A DNA stretch of 64,000 nucleotides from NCBI GenBank assembly GCA_018830645.1, contig JAHJSA010000055.1, positions 1 to 64,000 of the forward strand. Direction: 5' to 3'. This document shows, in pieces, positions 48,630 to 57,314 of the stretch (position 1 is the first letter of the stretch; each line of letters opens with the position of its first letter). Under the pieces are notes generated by a model. The model was not told where the DNA came from, made no database searches, and saw nothing but the letters and a program-made list of their open reading frames with translations. Both the position numbers and the translations under genes were made by a program. The DNA comes from Actinomycetota bacterium (lineage in GTDB: Bacteria > Actinomycetota > Thermoleophilia > RBG-16-64-13).

Positions 48630-50075
48630 TCACATGGGCATGTAGTTCGCGTACGGCGGCTTCTGTCCCCTCATCTGCACGTCGGCGTAGGTGAGCCGTC
48701 CTTCCTCGGCAGCGGCGCGCAGCGTCGGCCCGAGAGGCAGCCCGGTCTCTATGAAGCCGCGGTAGACGCCTGCCCGGTCTACGCGCCCCGCGAGGATCGC
48801 TCCGACCAACCTGTCACCGTCGAAAACGAGCTTTCGGAAGGCGCGAACACCGCGACCGACTGAGGCCCCAGAACCCTCGGAGGCATCGTCGCCGGCTGAG
48901 GCGCCAAGCTCTCCGGGGGGGCCGCCGTTGCCGGTGAAGCCCGCCGATCGGTCGACCGCGGTCACCGCCTCGTAGCGCTCGCCCACCGGGTCGGTGAGGC
49001 CCATCGCCACGATGGGCAGGCCCGCTACCACCCCCGAGTTCATCGTGCCGATGACGCCCGGGAAGCGCCGCATGCGGCCGGGCTCCGGCCCGTGCACCAT
49101 GTTGTACGCGGCGATGTGGGCCATGCTCACCGCGTTGGTCCAGAGGGCGGCCACCTGCTGACCTCCGGTGACGACATCGTTGGTCTCCACACAATCACCC
49201 GCGGCATAGACGTCCGGGGAGGTGGTCTCCAGGTACAAGCCGGCCCGGACTCCCCAGTGGCAGGCGAACTCGCTCCGCCGGGCGGGCTCCAGGTTGGGGG
49301 CGACCCCCTTGCCCACGATCACCAGGTCGCACGCGAGCGACTCACCCGTGTCGAGGGTGACGCCGGTGACCGAGTCGTCGGCGTCGTGGAGGAGGGCGGT
49401 CACCTCACGCCCGAAGTACAGGCGGGCGCCGCGCTCAAGCAGACGCTCCGCCACCATGCCTCCCACTCGGGCGTCGACCACCCGCGAGAGCGGGTGGGCC
49501 GAGGCCACCACGAACGTGCAGCGCATGCCCAGGTTCATCAGGGGCTCGGCGGCCTTGAGGCTCACCAGGCCTGCCCCGAGGAGCACGGCGTGGGCGCCAT
49601 CGACGCCGTCGCCACCCCTGCGGCCGGCGACGGCCGTTCCGGCGAGAGCCGCCCGCGCGCGGGCGGCGATACGTTCGGCGTCGTCGATCGTGCGCAGAGG
49701 GTAGGCTCCCGACGCGTCGATGCCGGGGATCGTCGGGATGCGGCTATCGGCGCCTACCGCCAACAGGAGGGCGTCGTAGTCGAAGCGGCGCCCGTCTTCC
49801 AGCTCCACCACTTTGCGGTCGGGCTCGATCCGGTGCCCGCGAACCCCCAGGATGAGCCGCACGCGCTGCTCCGCATACCACTGCTCGGGCCAGAAGGCGA
49901 TGTCGGCGAGTGACTGGCGTCCATCGATGAGGAACGGCAGCAGCGGCCGGTAGTAGGCGTAGTGGGGTTCCTCGCCGACCACGGTGATGACGGCTTCGGG
50001 GTCGAGCTCGCGCAGACGCGCGGCCGCGCCGATGCCGGCGGCCGAGGCGCCCAGGATCACATACTGGCGTGACAT
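48630..50075 (-). CDS. FAD/NAD(P)-dependent oxidoreductase (FNOR of CO dehydrogenase operon)
   Basis: YVILGASAAGIGAAARLRELDPEAVITVVGEEPHYAYYRPLLP, DALLLAVGADSRIP, DVYAAGDCVET. Confidence 0.9.
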   Translation of the reverse strand: MSRQYVILGASAAGIGAAARLRELDPEAVITVVGEEPHYAYYRPLLPFLIDGRQSLADIAFWPEQWYAEQRVRLILGVRGHRIEPDRKVVELEDGRRFDYDALLLAVGADSRIPTIPGIDASGAYPLRTIDDAERIAARARAALAGTAVAGRRGGDGVDGAHAVLLGAGLVSLKAAEPLMNLGMRCTFVVASAHPLSRVVDARVGGMVAERLLERGARLYFGREVTALLHDADDSVTGVTLDTGESLACDLVIVGKGVAPNLEPARRSEFACHWGVRAGLYLETTSPDVYAAGDCVETNDVVTGGQQVAALWTNAVSMAHIAAYNMVHGPEPGRMRRFPGVIGTMNSGVVAGLPIVAMGLTDPVGERYEAVTAVDRSAGFTGNGGPPGELGASAGDDASEGSGASVGRGVRAFRKLVFDGDRLVGAILAGRVDRAGVYRGFIETGLPLGPTLRAAAEEGRLTYADVQMRGQKPPYANYMPM

Positions 50076-50093
50076 GTCTCGCCTCCCCTTAGG

Positions 50094-50684
50094 TCAGTCG
50101 GCGGCGGCGGGGTCTGGGTCGGCGTCACCGCCCGGGCCGGCTACCACACCGCCCGCGGCCGCCGCGCCTACCACGGCCGCTGTCCTTCGGCGAGAGCGCG
50201 CGAAGTCGCCGGCCTCCTGGAAACGCAGAGCGTCCGTCGGACAGGCCGCAACGCAGGCCGGGCCGGGCAGATCGGGGCAGAGGTCGCACTTCACGGCGAC
50301 GTGCCGAGTTTCGTCCTTCTGGATCACACCGAAGGGGCAGAGCATGATGCAGGAGTTGCAGCCGATGCAGCGCGAGTCGTCGAGCAGCACGAAGCCGCGG
50401 GAGTCGCGTCTGATCGCTCCCGTGATGCAGGCGTTGGCGCAGAAGGCCTCGTCGCAGTGACGGCAGGCCACGGGCACCGCGACGGTGTCCACGGCTTCCA
50501 CGTAGATGCGGCGGCGTGGGAGCGGCGTCTCGGTGATGGCGCCGAACAGGCTCTTCGACTGGGAGTGCTCCACCGCGCAGGCCATCTCGCAGCTGCGGCA
50601 GCCCGTGCAGCGGGAGGGCACGACGTAGATCTCTTGGGGCGCCGCGCTGCGCGCGGCGCCGGCTACTGTGTCGGTACCTGGCAT
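50094..50684 (-). CDS. cooF: 4Fe-4S ferredoxin, CooF-like CO dehydrogenase electron carrier
   Basis: CTGCRSCEMACAVEHS, CRHCDEAFCANACITGAI, CIGCNSCIMLCPFG, CDLCPDLPGPACVAACPTDAL; adjacent to cooS. Confidence 0.88.
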   Translation of the reverse strand: MPGTDTVAGAARSAAPQEIYVVPSRCTGCRSCEMACAVEHSQSKSLFGAITETPLPRRRIYVEAVDTVAVPVACRHCDEAFCANACITGAIRRDSRGFVLLDDSRCIGCNSCIMLCPFGVIQKDETRHVAVKCDLCPDLPGPACVAACPTDALRFQEAGDFARSRRRTAAVVGAAAAGGVVAGPGGDADPDPAAAD

Positions 50685-50698
50685 GCCGGCCACCCCCC

Positions 50699-52624
50699 TC
50701 AGTCCAGCGCCGCGACGCTTGCGGGGACGGGCAGGTTCAGTCCCTTGCGCCGCTCCACGATGGCCGCGATGAGCTGCTTGGCCGCCTCGGCCGGGTCGGG
50801 CTCCACGATGAACCAACCGCCGGTGACGTCCTTGATGCCTTCCGTGAGCAGCCCGGCCACCGCGGCCGACCCCAGCACCGGCGGCACCACGCCTACGTGC
50901 GTGGGCAGGCCCATGGTCACCGCCCAGGTGCCGATCGACACCGCCTTCTCCATGGCCTCTTCGGGGGCCGTCGCTACCACGGGCAGCTTGTCCAGATCGA
51001 CGCCCAGGTAGTTGGCCACGGCGACGGCCACGTCGGCCGCACGGGTGTTGTCCACGCAGGAACCCATGTGCAGCGCCAGCGGCAGCGGGCCGCCGAGCCC
51101 GTTGGCCTCACCCACGGCGGTGAGCACGGCCTTCAGGCCGTCGCCCGCGTACTCGGCCACTGCTTCCTGGGTGAAGATGCCATGACGCCCGAAGGCGCCA
51201 GACGCGCACCCCGTGGCGAGCAACAACACATTCTCCTTAGCCAACGCCTTTGCCAGCACGATGAAGTTCTCGTCCTGCGTGGCCTTCACGTCGTTGCAGC
51301 CGGCGAACAGGCAGACGCCCAGGATGTTGCCGTTGGCGATGTTGTCCACCAGAGGCTTGAGCGGGTCTTCGGGGTCCACCTTGGCCAGGGCGCCGACGAT
51401 CGCCTCCGTGCTGAACCCGGCGAAAGCCGTGGAGGTGATGTCGGGTATATCGACCCGCTTCGAGTCGCGCTTCGGGTAGGCCTCGATGGCCAATAGGAGG
51501 ATCTCACGCGCCCGTTCTTTCGCGTGCTCCTCGGTGAACTCGATGTGGGTGGCTCCGGGCATCTTGGCCATGCTCATCGTGGTGATGACCCGGGTGTGGT
51601 AGCAGGCGGCCACGTCGGCGATGGAGGGTTGGATGCACTGGTAGTCCACCACCATGGCCTCCAGGGCGCCCGTGGTGATCACCAGCTCCTGGCTGAGCGA
51701 GCTCGTGGCCCAGGGGATGCCGTGGCGCATCTGCACCTCCATGCCCGTGCAGCAGACGCCCACCAGGTTGAAGCCGCCCGGCGCGCCGGCGGCTACGGCC
51801 TCCCCGTCCATCTCCACCGCCACCTCGCAGATGATGTCGGAGAGCACCGGATTGTGACCGTGCACGGCCACGTTGATGGAGTCGGCCCGCAGGGTACCGA
51901 GGTTGGCGCCGCTGGCCCGCGGGGTGGGGGTGCCAAACAAGGCGTCGGAGAGGTCGGTGCCCAGGTGCATGCCTGCATAGTCGCTGAGCGAGCACTTGAG
52001 CGCAGTGAGAAGTATGTTGACGGGATCGGCGTCGACACCGTAGGTGGTGGCGTGCATCACCTCGGCGATGGTGGAGTCGATGCCCATGGGGAGGATGCCG
52101 AGCTTGGTGAACAACTCCATACGCCCGGGCGTGACGGTGGTCTCGAGCCAGGCCAGCGGCTCCTCCCGCTCGGAGAACTCCAGGAGGCCGGCGCGGGCCA
52201 CGTCGCGGGCGATGTCGTTGATCGGCCGGCCGTCGACCGGCACTCCCACTCGCGCGGCCACGGCCTTCAGTTTGGCCTCGTCGCGGATGGAGTAGTCGGG
52301 GGCCTTGCCGTCGGCCATCTTGAGCATGGTGTGGGCCAGGTGCTTGGCGTGCCCGGAGTGGGCGGCGGTGCCGCCGGCGATGAAGCGAGCGAGGTTCCGG
52401 GCGACGATGGTGTCGGCGGTGGCGCCGCAGATGCCTTTGGTGGCGCCCTCACCGAAGGGATCGATGCGACACGGGCCCTGCAGGCACATGCGGCAACAGA
52501 CGCCCAACAATCCGAAGTTGCATTGCGGAAGCTGGGCCTCGTAGCGGTCCCAGATGGTGATGATACCCTCCCGGGCCGCCGTCTCCAGGCCGTAGAGAGT
52601 GGCTCGATCAGTCGATCGCTCCAT
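50699..52624 (-). CDS. cooS: Anaerobic carbon monoxide dehydrogenase catalytic subunit
   Basis: QCNFGLLGVCCRMCLQGPCRIDP...GICGA, VHGHNPVLSD, VGVCCTGMEV, DYQCIQPS, CLFAGCNDVK, ATGCASGAFG, HMGSCVDNTR. Confidence 0.97.
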   Translation of the reverse strand: MERSTDRATLYGLETAAREGIITIWDRYEAQLPQCNFGLLGVCCRMCLQGPCRIDPFGEGATKGICGATADTIVARNLARFIAGGTAAHSGHAKHLAHTMLKMADGKAPDYSIRDEAKLKAVAARVGVPVDGRPINDIARDVARAGLLEFSEREEPLAWLETTVTPGRMELFTKLGILPMGIDSTIAEVMHATTYGVDADPVNILLTALKCSLSDYAGMHLGTDLSDALFGTPTPRASGANLGTLRADSINVAVHGHNPVLSDIICEVAVEMDGEAVAAGAPGGFNLVGVCCTGMEVQMRHGIPWATSSLSQELVITTGALEAMVVDYQCIQPSIADVAACYHTRVITTMSMAKMPGATHIEFTEEHAKERAREILLLAIEAYPKRDSKRVDIPDITSTAFAGFSTEAIVGALAKVDPEDPLKPLVDNIANGNILGVCLFAGCNDVKATQDENFIVLAKALAKENVLLLATGCASGAFGRHGIFTQEAVAEYAGDGLKAVLTAVGEANGLGGPLPLALHMGSCVDNTRAADVAVAVANYLGVDLDKLPVVATAPEEAMEKAVSIGTWAVTMGLPTHVGVVPPVLGSAAVAGLLTEGIKDVTGGWFIVEPDPAEAAKQLIAAIVERRKGLNLPVPASVAALD

Positions 52625-52839
52625 CCGCGTTCCACCTCCCAGGGGGCAGGGGCGAAGCCGCAGCGACGCCCGTCGTTGAGCATCCGATCAGCACTTACAT
52701 TCTTGCACTATCGAGAGGCGGGGTAAATCGGAATTCGCGGAAGGCCGAGGAGGTGATGCAGCGAGGAGACGGGCGAGTGAATCCGTCAGCTTCAGGCGGA
52801 CCGAGGGTCGCGGGCTTCAGGCGGCGCCCTGGTCACCGA

Positions 52840-53994
52840 TCACACCGTACGGGTGATCCTCGGGTTCGTGAAGAAGTACTCGCTGGTGTTGCAGGTCTTG
52901 CACTCGCGGAAGAAGTCGTTTCCCCGCTTCACGATGCGGGCCGGGGTGCCGCAGACGCTGCACTCCCAACGGGCGGGGGTGATGCCGCCGCACCGGTCGC
53001 ACCGGAAGTAGTACGGGTGGCTGGTGCGCGCGTAACGCATGTGCACCTCAAGGCTGCCGCAGTCGCCACAGAAAGGCGGCGGCTCTTCCCGAGCCGGGCG
53101 AGCCGCGCCGCGGGCGGCAGCGACCGGCTCTTCGGCAGCGGGCGGCGCGGGTGGTTCGACCGCTGCGGGCGGCGCGATTTCCGGCAGCGCGGCTTCGGGG
53201 ATCACCGGAGGCGCGAGCACTTCGGGCGCCTTGAGGGCAGCGAGCGGTTGGAGCGATTCGGACGCCTCGGGGGCCTCAGGTAGTGCAGAAGGCGTGCCGT
53301 CCCGCGAATCGGGCATCCCCTCGTCTCCGGACTCCTCACCCTCCTGCCCCGGTGTGTGACTCGAGCTGAGACACTGCACCAGCCGCCCCATCTCTGCCGG
53401 GGAGAGCCGTTGCACTCCGTCGTCGTGCAGCACATTCAGCGACCGATGTCCTCGTTGCCGCCGCTCGACGATCGCGTCGATCACACCGGTGGCCTGGTCC
53501 ACCCTGCACAACTCCGGCACGTCCACCTCCCTGGTGATCCGACACTCGTCGGAAGCCACGATGAGGAAGTCGATGGGCCAATCCAGGCCGGAACGCTCCC
53601 GTTCGGTCTCCAAAGGGGTGCGGTCGCGGAGCCGCTCCGACTTGGCGCCCAGCATCGCACGAAGCACCGCCTCGTGCCGGCGGGCCTGCTCCACGGGGGA
53701 CAACATGCCTTCGTGATGTGAGTCCGTCCACCGAACCCATTCGGCGCGCTCGTTCACCAGGACTTCCCCGCTCACACTCCTGCTCTCGATGAGCACCATG
53801 CCCCCGCGATGGAGCACGAGGTGGTCGATCTGAGCGACCTCACCCTCGAACACAAGTCTGAGGTCGTTGAAGACGAACACGTCGGGGTCGGTCTTGAACG
53901 CACGACGAAGGTGGGAGGCCATGGTCTGCGCTCCGGAAAGCCCGGCGGCATCAGGGGGGTCAGCTGGACGGTCGTCGGGCGCCTTCACGATCAT
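52840..53994 (-). CDS. NERD-domain protein with C-terminal zinc ribbons
   Basis: VFNDLRLVFEGEVAQIDHLVLHRGGMVLIESRSVSGEV; CGDCGSLEVHMRY..YYFRCDRCGG, CSVCGTPARIVKRGNDFFRECKTCN. Confidence 0.8.
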   Translation of the reverse strand: MIVKAPDDRPADPPDAAGLSGAQTMASHLRRAFKTDPDVFVFNDLRLVFEGEVAQIDHLVLHRGGMVLIESRSVSGEVLVNERAEWVRWTDSHHEGMLSPVEQARRHEAVLRAMLGAKSERLRDRTPLETERERSGLDWPIDFLIVASDECRITREVDVPELCRVDQATGVIDAIVERRQRGHRSLNVLHDDGVQRLSPAEMGRLVQCLSSSHTPGQEGEESGDEGMPDSRDGTPSALPEAPEASESLQPLAALKAPEVLAPPVIPEAALPEIAPPAAVEPPAPPAAEEPVAAARGAARPAREEPPPFCGDCGSLEVHMRYARTSHPYYFRCDRCGGITPARWECSVCGTPARIVKRGNDFFRECKTCNTSEYFFTNPRITRTV

Positions 53995-54062
53995 GAGATG
54001 ACTATCGGCAGGATCAGAGCGAATCTGGAGAGGTAGCGACCCTCTCGCGCTGGAGCTCCTTC

Positions 54063-54088
54063 TTGTGTACACTCTTTGTGTACACTCT
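54063..54088. promoter_or_regulatory. Autoregulatory operator candidate: two tandem 13-bp repeats with GTGTACAC palindromes
   Basis: TTGTGTACACTCT at 54063-54075 and 54076-54088, immediately upstream of a Phd/YefM-like gene. Confidence 0.7.
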
Positions 54089-54101
54089 GGAAGGGGGACC
54101 G

Positions 54102-54374
54102 ATGCGCGAGGTGGGCATACGCGAGGCGAGGGCGGAGATCACCAGCCTCCTCGAGGCGGCCGAGGCGGGGGAGGACGTGATCATCACCAGGCGAGGCATA
54201 CCGATGGCGCGGCTCGTCGCCATATCTGGGGAGCCGGCTCGGAGGATCGCCTTCCCAAGCAGAGTCGAGTTGCGCAGGAGCCTGCCCTCGAGCGACCGGC
54301 CGAGTAGTCGGCTCATCCGCGATACGAGGGGCCACGACATGAGGGATGGCGACATGAAAGGCGACCATGACTGA
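54102..54374 (+). CDS. Phd/YefM-like antitoxin
   Basis: MREVGIREARAEITSLLEAAEAGEDVIITRRGIPMARLVAI. Confidence 0.9.
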   Translation: MREVGIREARAEITSLLEAAEAGEDVIITRRGIPMARLVAISGEPARRIAFPSRVELRRSLPSSDRPSSRLIRDTRGHDMRDGDMKGDHD

Positions 54375-54804
54375 GCCCGAGCACTACCTCGACACGAGCG
54401 CCCTCCTCCCCTACTACCGCGAAGAGCCGGCGAGCAAGGCGGTCGAGGAGTTCTTGCAGTCCCTATCGAGCCCGGTGAAAGTGAGCCGGCTGGCCGAGGC
54501 GGAGCTGGCGGCGACGCTCGCTCGGTGGGTGGGCGCAGGCGAATTGGACGAGCCACAGGCGAAGCTCATCGAACACGCCTACCTCGAAGACCTGCGAGCG
54601 GGATTGCTGGATCTGACACCGATGCCCCCACTCGCGTACGGCCGCGCCCGCGACTGGCTTCTGAGACGAGCGGTGCCGCTCGACACCCTCGACGCTCTCC
54701 ACCTGGCCGCGTGTCACGAGACGGGAGCCGAGCTGATCACCTGCGACGAACACCTGCATAGGGCCGCGGAACAGCTGGCCGTGCGCTCCCGGCTGCTGGC
54801 ATAG
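54367..54804 (+). CDS. PIN-domain (VapC-like) toxin
   Basis: YLDTSALLPYYREEPAS, SRLAEAELAATLAR, LDALHLAACHETGAELITCDEHL. Confidence 0.9.
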   Translation: MTEPEHYLDTSALLPYYREEPASKAVEEFLQSLSSPVKVSRLAEAELAATLARWVGAGELDEPQAKLIEHAYLEDLRAGLLDLTPMPPLAYGRARDWLLRRAVPLDTLDALHLAACHETGAELITCDEHLHRAAEQLAVRSRLLA

Positions 54805-54825
54805 CATCGACAATCAATTGTAGAA

Positions 54826-55242
54826 CTACGGCAGGAGGTCGTCGGCCCCCCGGGCCACGAGCAGGCCCTCGATCTGATTGAAGTGCTCGTCGCGCGTCAG
54901 GAGGGGGACGCCGTGCTCGAAGGCGCCGGCCGCGATCCATAGATCGTTGGTGGGGATCGGGCGACCCTTCCGACGGAGCCCTCCATACACGGCTGCATAG
55001 AACTCGGCGGTGGCGGTGGTGAGCGGCGCCACTCCGACTCGCGGTGAAGCCAAGAAGGCGGCAAGCTCGCGGCGGTTCCGCGGGGCCTGTGTGCCCGCCT
55101 CGAAGCCGGCTAGGAGTTCCCCGACCACGACGACGCTCACCAGGATCCTCTCCACCCTTTGCAGGGCCGCAACGATGTCGTCGTCTCCCGCCAGATACGC
55201 AGCGTACGCGTTGGTGTCGAGGAGGAGAGACTTCACTCCCAT
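54826..55242 (-). CDS. PIN-domain (VapC-like) toxin
   Basis: LLLDTNAYAAYLAGDDDIVAAL, VVVGELLAGFEAGTQAPRN, IPTNDLWIAAGAFEHGVPLLTRDEHF. Confidence 0.92.
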   Translation of the reverse strand: MGVKSLLLDTNAYAAYLAGDDDIVAALQRVERILVSVVVVGELLAGFEAGTQAPRNRRELAAFLASPRVGVAPLTTATAEFYAAVYGGLRRKGRPIPTNDLWIAAGAFEHGVPLLTRDEHFNQIEGLLVARGADDLLP

Positions 55243-55484
55243 AGCCCCTGGTCGATCTGCGCGAACGAAGCGCCGGCCGCCGTGAATGCCTCGAGTTCGG
55301 CCGATGACCACGCCCCGGCGAGGGCGTCCAGGTCGTGGTGGAGCTGAGGGCTATCGGTGAAACCGAGGCTCCGGCGGAGCAACTCGCGCACCAGCGCATT
55401 GACGCTCACGCCCCGAATCCCGGCTTCGCGCCGTAGGGCGGCGGCAAGCTCGTCGTCGATGCCGCGGACGGTAATGACGACCAT
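55233..55484 (-). CDS. VapB/FitA-like antitoxin
   Basis: MVVITVRGIDDELAAALRREAGIRGVSVNALVRELLRRSLG; overlaps toxin by 10 bp. Confidence 0.85.
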   Translation of the reverse strand: MVVITVRGIDDELAAALRREAGIRGVSVNALVRELLRRSLGFTDSPQLHHDLDALAGAWSSAELEAFTAAGASFAQIDQGLWE

Positions 55485-55886
55485 CTTCACTCCCTCCCCA
55501 GATGACTGCACGATCTGCATCGTCATGATATCAGAGCGTGCATGCGCCGCGCAACGGGGAGCAGGGGTCGGCACGGACGGCTCCGATGCGGGCGGCGCGA
55601 GGGCGGACTCTGATCGGAGCGGCGCTCGCACGTAATCGCCCGACCGCCGGCTGCGGTCGTCACGATCAAGGGAGGCTGAGCCAGATGCGCGTCATGCTCC
55701 GGACGATACTCCGATGACGGCGCACCGGCCATCGGTCTTCGGGTGGACCTTGGCGTCGGGCTTGATCGGGGTCGGTGGCCTCCCGGCACCTACTCCCGTC
55801 TCCACCCATGTCCGCGCTGTTTCCCGACGAGACGCCGCGGGCAGACCGTGGTCATATCCGCCGGGCAGCAACGAGGAGGCTCGAGC

Positions 55887-57302
55887 ATGGCCATCGCCAC
55901 GACCAACCCCGCTACCGGGCAGGTAGAGAAGACCTTCGACCCCATCTCCCCCGACGAACTCGAGCAGCGCATCGCGCGGGCCGCGGCGACCTTCGCTTCG
56001 TACCGCACCACCACCTTCGCGCAGCGGGCCGCCTGGTTGAACGCCGCGGCCGACATCCTCGATGCTGAGCGCGAGAAGATCGCCGCCATGATGACCACCG
56101 AGATGGGCAAGACCATCGCGGCCGCCCGCGGCGAGGTGCAGAAGTGCGCCACGGGGTGCCGCTTCTACGCCGAACGCGCTGAGGGGTTCCTGGCCGACGA
56201 AGTTGCCGACGCGGCGGCCGTCCACGCCGCGCGGGCCTTCGTGCGGTACGATCCGCTCGGGCCGGTGCTCGCCGTGATGCCCTGGAACTTCCCGCTCTGG
56301 CAGGTGATCCGCTTCGCGGCGCCGGCGCTGATGGCCGGCAACGTCGGGCTGCTCAAGCACTCCTCGAACGTGCCCCAGACAGCGCTCTTCCTCGAAGAGC
56401 TGTTCCGGCGAGCCGGTTTCCCCGAGGGCGCGTTCCAGACGTTGCTCATCGGTTCGGGAGCGGTCGAGGGCGTCCTGCGCGACCCCAGGGTGCGCGCCGC
56501 CACCCTCACCGGCAGCGAGCCCGCCGGGCGTTCGGTGGGCGCCATCGCGGGGAGCGAGGTCAAGCCGAGCGTCCTCGAATTGGGCGGGAGCGATCCGTTC
56601 ATCGTGATGCCTTCGGCCGACCTGGACCGGGCCGCCCAGGTGGGCGTCACCTCTCGCACCATGAACAACGGTCAGAGCTGCATCGCCGCCAAGCGCTTCA
56701 TCGTGCACGAGGCCGTCGCGGACGACTTCACGCAGCGCTTCGTGGAACGAATGCGCGCGCTCACCGTGGGCGATCCCATGGACGAGTCAACTGATGTCGG
56801 GCCGCTCGCCACCGAACGGGCCCGCGAAGACATCGAAGCCATCGTAGCCGACGCGCTCGAGAAGGGAGCTACGGCCCTCTGCGGCGGCGAGCGCCTCCCG
56901 GGGCCCGGGTGGTTCTACCCGCCCACCGTCATCTCCGGGATCACGCCCGACATGCGCATCTTCCGCGAAGAGATCTTCGGCCCCGTGGCCTCGCTGTACC
57001 GCGTGAACGGTGTCGACGAGGCGATCGAGCTGGCCAACGCCACCGATTTCGGCCTGGGCTCGAACGCCTGGACCAGCGACCCGGAGGAGCAGGAGCGCTT
57101 CATCCGGGGACTCGACGCCGGCCAGGTGTTTGTCAACGGCATGACCACCTCGTTCCCCGAGTTGCCCTTCGGCGGCGCCAAGAACTCCGGCTACGGCCGC
57201 GAACTCTCCGCGCCCGGCATCCGGGCCTTCTGCAACGCGAAGACGGTGTGGGTGTGCGACGCGGTCGGGGACGAAGGATTCGCCACCGGCGGGTGCGAGT
57301 GA
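55887..57302 (+). CDS. NAD(P)-dependent succinate-semialdehyde/aldehyde dehydrogenase
   Basis: PWNFPLWQVIRFAAPALMAGN, LELGGSDPFIVMPSADLD, NNGQSCIAAKRFIVHE, REEIFGPVA, PFGGAKNSGYGRELS. Confidence 0.92.
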   Translation: MAIATTNPATGQVEKTFDPISPDELEQRIARAAATFASYRTTTFAQRAAWLNAAADILDAEREKIAAMMTTEMGKTIAAARGEVQKCATGCRFYAERAEGFLADEVADAAAVHAARAFVRYDPLGPVLAVMPWNFPLWQVIRFAAPALMAGNVGLLKHSSNVPQTALFLEELFRRAGFPEGAFQTLLIGSGAVEGVLRDPRVRAATLTGSEPAGRSVGAIAGSEVKPSVLELGGSDPFIVMPSADLDRAAQVGVTSRTMNNGQSCIAAKRFIVHEAVADDFTQRFVERMRALTVGDPMDESTDVGPLATERAREDIEAIVADALEKGATALCGGERLPGPGWFYPPTVISGITPDMRIFREEIFGPVASLYRVNGVDEAIELANATDFGLGSNAWTSDPEEQERFIRGLDAGQVFVNGMTTSFPELPFGGAKNSGYGRELSAPGIRAFCNAKTVWVCDAVGDEGFATGGCE

Positions 57303-57314
57303 ACGACGCGGGCC

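Noticed and set aside
54810-54821. ACAAT-CA-ATTGT inverted repeat between convergent toxins as a terminator
   Set aside because: 5-bp AT-rich stem with a 2-nt spacer is too weak to call.
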